A stretch of 45,921 bases of DNA, taken from the NCBI GenBank assembly GCA_035532075.1, contig DATKRV010000074.1:1-45921 (forward strand), in the 5' to 3' direction. The position numbers were made by a program, and so were the translations under genes. The notes under the pieces are model-generated. The model worked only from the letters and a program-made list of their open reading frames with translations, was not told where the DNA came from and did not search any database. This DNA comes from CAIVND01 sp035532075. Its GTDB lineage: Bacteria > Actinomycetota > Acidimicrobiia > Acidimicrobiales > Bog-793. Positions 42,573 through 45,921 of this stretch are shown here, piece after piece (the first letter of the stretch is position 1; each line of letters starts with the position of its first letter).

Positions 42573-43646
42573 TCAGACCGAGACGGCCGCTCCGCGCTCC
42601 GCCTTCACGCCGTCGTACTCCGGGGCGTTCTCGAGATAGGCCACCTTGTCGTATCCAAGGTGCTTGAAGACCCGGTTCTGACCCGAGAACATCAGAAGCT
42701 GCTGACCGTCTGAGGCAAAGTGCTGGGTGATGGTGTTCTGGGGAACGTAGAGCGTGTCACCCTGTTTGAACTCATAGCGGGTCGGCTCCTTGGCGATCCT
42801 CGCGTAGTAGCGGTCATCGATCTCCGCCTCGACCTGCCAGTGCAGGCTGTACCCGGATCCGCTCACGATGTGCAAGATCTCATCAGCCATCTTCCAACTC
42901 TTGCCAGAATGGCTCCCGGCGGGAATCTCGAGTTCGAAGGCGTCAACCGAGAACATCCGGACGTCGGTGCGCTCTGGCGAGGAGAAGACGCGGATCTTGC
43001 CAAGCGGAGTCATCTCCCACGGGGCATCGTCCCTCCCGACGACCTTCTTGCGCTCGATCACCCCGTCGGTCCAGATCTGTCCCCACTCGACGCGCTCCGA
43101 GAAGTTCGGGAGCTCGCCCTCTTTCACCGGGTTGTAGCTCTTGCCCTGCTGAACGAGACCGAGAAACATCCACATCGGTTTCGCCTTGACGATCATCACC
43201 GTGGCGGGCTCGTCGTAGGGGTTGAAGTGACGGTGGACGGAGTCGGTGTGGACGACGTAGAAATCGCCCTTTTCCCAGTCGTAACGCTGTCCGTCGTGGA
43301 TCTCGTAGCCCTTGCCGTCAAGGACGTAGAAGGCTGCCTCGTTCTGGTGGCCATGGCCGCGGTTCGAGGAGTTCGGCGGGAAGTCGTGAAAATAGACCTG
43401 GAGGCTCTGGGTAAGGAACGGATCATCGCCTGGCTCAATGTGATCCCACGAGGTGATCCCTCGTGCCTCATTGCTGGTGTTCGCGTCTCCGCCATAACTT
43501 GATCCGGCGTACTCCGAGATCGAGTCGTGATCATCACCCGAGGCCTCGCGCACCCTCGGAGCAGCAAGCTGACGGCGGCGGAACTCTTTCAGCCCATAGT
43601 CCTCTGAGGTCAGTGCCCTCACAAAGATCCGGTCGTTGTCTCCCAT
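42573..43646 (-). CDS. Bicupin protein B
   Basis: 357-residue two-cupin protein. Domain 1 (about 80-160) has a complete metal motif NRGHGHQNEAAFYVLDGKG (H98, H100, E103) and H138/H140 in HTDSVHRHFN. Domain 2 (about 235-325) has lost the H-x-H pair (SWKMADEILHIVSGSGYSLHW in part, keeping E256) but keeps H309 in TITQHF. It may therefore bind metal only in domain 1. The first 75 residues are polar and family-atypical. GGAGAGGAAGAGG precedes ATG 43646. It lies downstream of bicupin C on the same strand, across a 214-bp gap with an AT-rich stretch near 43750-43780. Confidence 0.85.
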   Translation of the reverse strand: MGDNDRIFVRALTSEDYGLKEFRRRQLAAPRVREASGDDHDSISEYAGSSYGGDANTSNEARGITSWDHIEPGDDPFLTQSLQVYFHDFPPNSSNRGHGHQNEAAFYVLDGKGYEIHDGQRYDWEKGDFYVVHTDSVHRHFNPYDEPATVMIVKAKPMWMFLGLVQQGKSYNPVKEGELPNFSERVEWGQIWTDGVIERKKVVGRDDAPWEMTPLGKIRVFSSPERTDVRMFSVDAFELEIPAGSHSGKSWKMADEILHIVSGSGYSLHWQVEAEIDDRYYARIAKEPTRYEFKQGDTLYVPQNTITQHFASDGQQLLMFSGQNRVFKHLGYDKVAYLENAPEYDGVKAERGAAVSV

Positions 43647-43860
43647 GGTCCTCTTCCTCTCCGTGCCTCAGTACGAGAAATATCCCGAGATTGCTGGCAT
43701 TGCGCGCGCCGCGATCCGCCCTCTCACGCAATCCTAGCCGATTGCTGCCAACTTTGTTAGACACCTTAACTATTTTTCCTGTCCCTGGCGACGACCCCCT
43801 GGGAAAGAGATCGCCACCGCCAAAACAGTATTTTCGCAGCGAATTGGCGAAACCGCCCGC

Positions 43861-44964
43861 TCAGCTGCGATAGGTCGGCCGCGCCATCGTCGGTGTGTAG
43901 CCGCGATCGACGAGCTCTTTTTCAAAGATCGTGTAGATCTCGGGCAACTCGTCCGCGGGCTCGACCTGACCACCGCCGCGACGCAGGTCATCACGGTGTT
44001 CATAGGTTGCCCTCCGCTCGAGCGTCAACGGATAGCGGTTCGATCCAAGGAAGGTGGCGAGATAGCGCGAGGGCTCCATGCTGACGTTGAAGTGCTGGTG
44101 CCACCACTGCTCCGGCGGGGAGTAGACGTGCCCGTGCTCCCAGTCGACGCGATGACGCTCTGTCGGGTCATCGGTCCACAACAGCGAGTACCCCTGTCCC
44201 GTGACCGGAAAGATGTGGAATCCCGCCTCGTGACGGTGAGCCTTCTTGTACCCTCCGACTGGTATCTCCGACATGTGCGCGTGCATCGTGTTGTCACCGG
44301 TGATGAACTCGACGGTGCGCGACCCCTTGCCGCGCTCGTCGTTCTCGGGAACCTGGTCGAAGCTACCAAGGTCGGGAACGAAGTTCGTCTCCCAGATGTT
44401 GCGTCGGTCCTTCGCGAGGTCTTTTGGAATCAACTCTCCGATACCTGAGTAAAAGTCATCGCGACCGTACCGATCGGTAAAGACCCAATCGTCTTGGAAG
44501 ATGAAATCCTCATCGTGCAAGAGATTGATCATGATCGGAAAGGTGGTCGTCGAGGCGAGCACTGCGCGCTCGGTACCACTGGTATTGAAATGACGATAAC
44601 GGGCGTTGAGCGGGATGACGAAGAAACTTTTCGGACCCCATTCAAACGAGTGGGTCTTTTCGCCAGGCGCCTCTATCGATGTCGTGCCATGTCCGCTGAT
44701 GACGTAGATCACCTCTTCAAACACGTGGTGTTGCGGCGAGGTGGCGCCGCGAGCAGGAATGTCAAGCAGCCAGAGGTCGAGAAAGTCCCCAGATCCATCG
44801 ACCTTGAGGATCGCGCCGCGGGCGTCATAGCGCGGCCACGACGTTGTCTCGACCCCCATCAAGTTGACCGCAAAGCCGCGTACCAGTGGCAGGCCCTCTT
44901 TGGTCACCCATTCCAGATGGGGATCCCTGACGTAACTCCCTGATGATGCATCACCGATGTCCAT
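43861..44964 (-). CDS. Bicupin protein C
   Basis: 367-residue two-cupin protein. Domain 1 (about 55-140) has SPQHHVFEEVIYVISGHG (H79, H80, E83/E84) and RYRHFN (H125). Domain 2 (about 225-305) has KAHRHEAGFHIFPVTGQGY (H243, H245, E246) and WWHQHFNVS (H289, H291), a complete motif. The middle (DFIFQDDWVF, NFVPDL) and domain 2 align with bicupin A, so A and C are paralogues. ATG 44964 is chosen because GGGGAG lies 7 nt upstream; ATG 44982 and the 45012 start lack one. An inverted repeat at 45001-45031 lies just upstream. Confidence 0.85.
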   Translation of the reverse strand: MDIGDASSGSYVRDPHLEWVTKEGLPLVRGFAVNLMGVETTSWPRYDARGAILKVDGSGDFLDLWLLDIPARGATSPQHHVFEEVIYVISGHGTTSIEAPGEKTHSFEWGPKSFFVIPLNARYRHFNTSGTERAVLASTTTFPIMINLLHDEDFIFQDDWVFTDRYGRDDFYSGIGELIPKDLAKDRRNIWETNFVPDLGSFDQVPENDERGKGSRTVEFITGDNTMHAHMSEIPVGGYKKAHRHEAGFHIFPVTGQGYSLLWTDDPTERHRVDWEHGHVYSPPEQWWHQHFNVSMEPSRYLATFLGSNRYPLTLERRATYEHRDDLRRGGGQVEPADELPEIYTIFEKELVDRGYTPTMARPTYRS

Positions 44965-45000
44965 ATTGATCTCCCCTGTCATTTCACTCCAGGTATCAGA

Positions 45001-45031
45001 ACGAACCGCCAAATTCGTCGCACGGGTTCGT
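45001..45031 (-). promoter_or_regulatory. Inverted repeat upstream of bicupin C, possible operator
   Basis: ACGAACC (45001-45007) and GGTTCGT (45025-45031) form a perfect 7-bp inverted repeat with a 17-nt spacer, 37-67 nt upstream of the bicupin C start. This could be a two-turn operator for a dimeric repressor or a leader hairpin. No regulator gene is seen in the window. Confidence 0.35.
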
Positions 45032-45104
45032 CCGAATGTCTTCAGATCAACCTAGCGAAGCACACCCTTTGGCGTCGAACCTGAGCAGCTCGGCGACGCT
45101 ACGC

Positions 45105-45581
45105 CTACGTTCCGGCCTCGTTCTTGTCGATAGTTTCCCATTCCCACTCATCCGCGTGTCCATGACCATCACCGTGCTCATGATCATGCTCCCAGGGGTG
45201 CTCTCCAATAATCGCCCGGCCACTTTTGTGAGCAGCCCGAGCGGACGCGGGATCGGCGACATGGTGTTGATGCGTGCCATCGTTGTGTTCATGCCCGTCG
45301 TGGTGCTCATGTTCAACGTCACGGCCTGTCGATGGTGACGCGTGACCGATCAGGCGGAAGCGACCGGGATAGGCACGGGCGGCGGCCTGGGCAAGGATGT
45401 ATCTCGAAATGATCTGCGCGTGTTCGAGCAGAAGCCTCTGGTCGAACTCTGCAAGCGGAAGCGTTTCGTCACCGCCGGGCGCTAACTCGGCGATCGCCCC
45501 GCTCAACTCTGCGACGATCTCGACGATGTGCTGTTCAAGCGGCGTCAGGAGTAGATCGAGATGTTCCGGTTCCGTCCCCAT
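45105..45581 (-). CDS. Histidine-rich, probable metal-binding protein
   Basis: 158-residue protein that I cannot place in a family. Residues about 5-80 are helical and acidic (EHLDLLLTPLEQHIVEIV, then EFDQRLLLEHAQIISRYIL). Residues 91-142 hold 15 histidines in two runs (HEHHDGHEHN and EHDHEHGDGHGH), a composition typical of nickel or zinc storage and chaperone tails. The C-terminus is acidic with two tryptophans (EWEWET). ATG 45581 lies 6 nt after TAGTCT, the same box and spacing as at ppx, so a leaderless transcript is likely; GTG 45584 is in frame one codon earlier. It might supply metal to the cupins, but only proximity suggests this. Confidence 0.7.
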   Translation of the reverse strand: MGTEPEHLDLLLTPLEQHIVEIVAELSGAIAELAPGGDETLPLAEFDQRLLLEHAQIISRYILAQAAARAYPGRFRLIGHASPSTGRDVEHEHHDGHEHNDGTHQHHVADPASARAAHKSGRAIIGEHPWEHDHEHGDGHGHADEWEWETIDKNEAGT

Positions 45582-45587
45582 CACCTG

Positions 45588-45593
45588 AGACTA
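45588..45593 (-). promoter_or_regulatory. -10-like TAGTCT, 6 nt before ATG 45581
   Basis: TAGTCT, CAGGTG, then ATG on the minus strand. Box and spacing are the same as for ppx. The 88 bp between here and the ychF stop contain nothing else I can identify. Confidence 0.5.
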
Positions 45594-45681
45594 TGTCCAA
45601 ATGTCGGTTCTTTCCATCAGGCACCGAAAACCGGCACGAAGCATCCGGATTAACCGCCAGGTTCATGGCTCACAATCTCGT

Positions 45682-45921
45682 TCAGACATTGAAACGGAAC
45701 TCAACCACATCACCGTCTCGCATGACATAGTCCTTACCCTCGATTCGTGCCTTGCCGACCCCTCTTGCCGCTTGAACAGAACCGAGCGCAATCAGATCAT
45801 CAAAACTCACGATCTCTGCCTTGATAAATCCTCGCTGAAAATCGGTGTGGATGACGCCTGCCGCCTCAGGCGCGGTATCGCCCTGGTGAATTGTCCACGC
45901 GCGCGTCTCCTTCTCCCCAGC
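45682..45921 (-). CDS. ychF: Redox-regulated GTPase YchF, C-terminal part (truncated by window edge)
   Basis: The last 79 codons of a gene that enters from the right edge. The reading AGEKETRAWTI, APEAAGVIHTDFQRGF, IKAEIVSFDDL, GKARIEGKDYVMRDGDVVEF and the terminal FRFNV is the diagnostic TGS-like end of YchF/OLA1, a ribosome-associated ATPase/GTPase. The stop TGA is at 45682-45684. The start, G-domain and length cannot be seen. No terminator is obvious in the 100 bp before the His-rich gene. Confidence 0.95.
   Translation of the reverse strand, partial: AGEKETRAWTIHQGDTAPEAAGVIHTDFQRGFIKAEIVSFDDLIALGSVQAARGVGKARIEGKDYVMRDGDVVEFRFNV

Noticed and set aside
1..45921. CRISPR array, insertion sequence or prophage
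   Set aside because: No regularly spaced repeats, transposase, integrase or phage structural gene is visible. The only repeats are short tandem pairs.

Overview
The window is about 46 kb of GC-rich chromosomal DNA from what looks like a high-GC Gram-positive (Actinobacteriota). The class Acidimicrobiia is my best guess, not a demonstrated assignment. The grounds are the order rel-hisS-aspS-rarA-alaS-ruvX-aroE, a deazaflavin (F420)-type DDN-family protein, frequent GTG starts, and start codons placed 6-7 nt after TANNNT boxes, as in leaderless actinobacterial transcripts. I see no rRNA, tRNA, CRISPR array, insertion sequence or phage gene.

Layout. (1) 138-3902, minus strand: polyphosphate kinase Ppk1 followed by a long HD-containing Ppx/GppA phosphatase. 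(2) 3958-7830: two SEDS-family (FtsW/RodA) glycosyltransferases facing each other around a bifunctional-nuclease-family gene, then an MscS channel. (3) 7840-11085, plus strand: a secreted alpha/beta hydrolase, an amidase-signature hydrolase, an SRPBCC protein and a DDN-family protein. (4) 22017-11159, minus strand: seven housekeeping genes (rel, hisS, aspS, rarA, alaS, ruvX, aroE), each overlapping the next by 4 or 8 nt. They join stringent response, three aminoacyl-tRNA synthetases, replication/recombination upkeep and aromatic biosynthesis in one transcription unit. (5) 22073-34441: envelope, redox and transport genes, namely an anchored unknown protein, a GT-C-like membrane protein, a 1-Cys peroxiredoxin with a good sigma-70-like promoter, DedA, a giant YfhO-like protein, a metazoan-type transketolase, a TlpA-like thioredoxin, a NodIJ-like ABC exporter with two different permeases, and a GNAT protein.

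(6) 34452-44964 is the unusual part. It holds an SDR and a class III CoA-transferase (minus strand). After a 677-bp non-coding stretch full of hairpins and short tandem repeats come a protein made of three fused RidA domains, a GlcG/HbpS-family protein, an EutA-like ATPase (the reactivase of B12-dependent ethanolamine ammonia-lyase) with no EutB or EutC in sight, and a bicupin. A 184-residue orphan and two more paralogous bicupins on the opposite strand follow. The combination suggests an undescribed catabolic system that passes through a reactive enamine/imine intermediate and perhaps a radical or B12 enzyme encoded elsewhere. That pathway is inference; the domain identities are read from the sequence.

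(7) 45105-45921, minus strand: a histidine-rich, probably metal-binding protein, and the C-terminal 79 residues of the GTPase YchF, cut off by the window edge.
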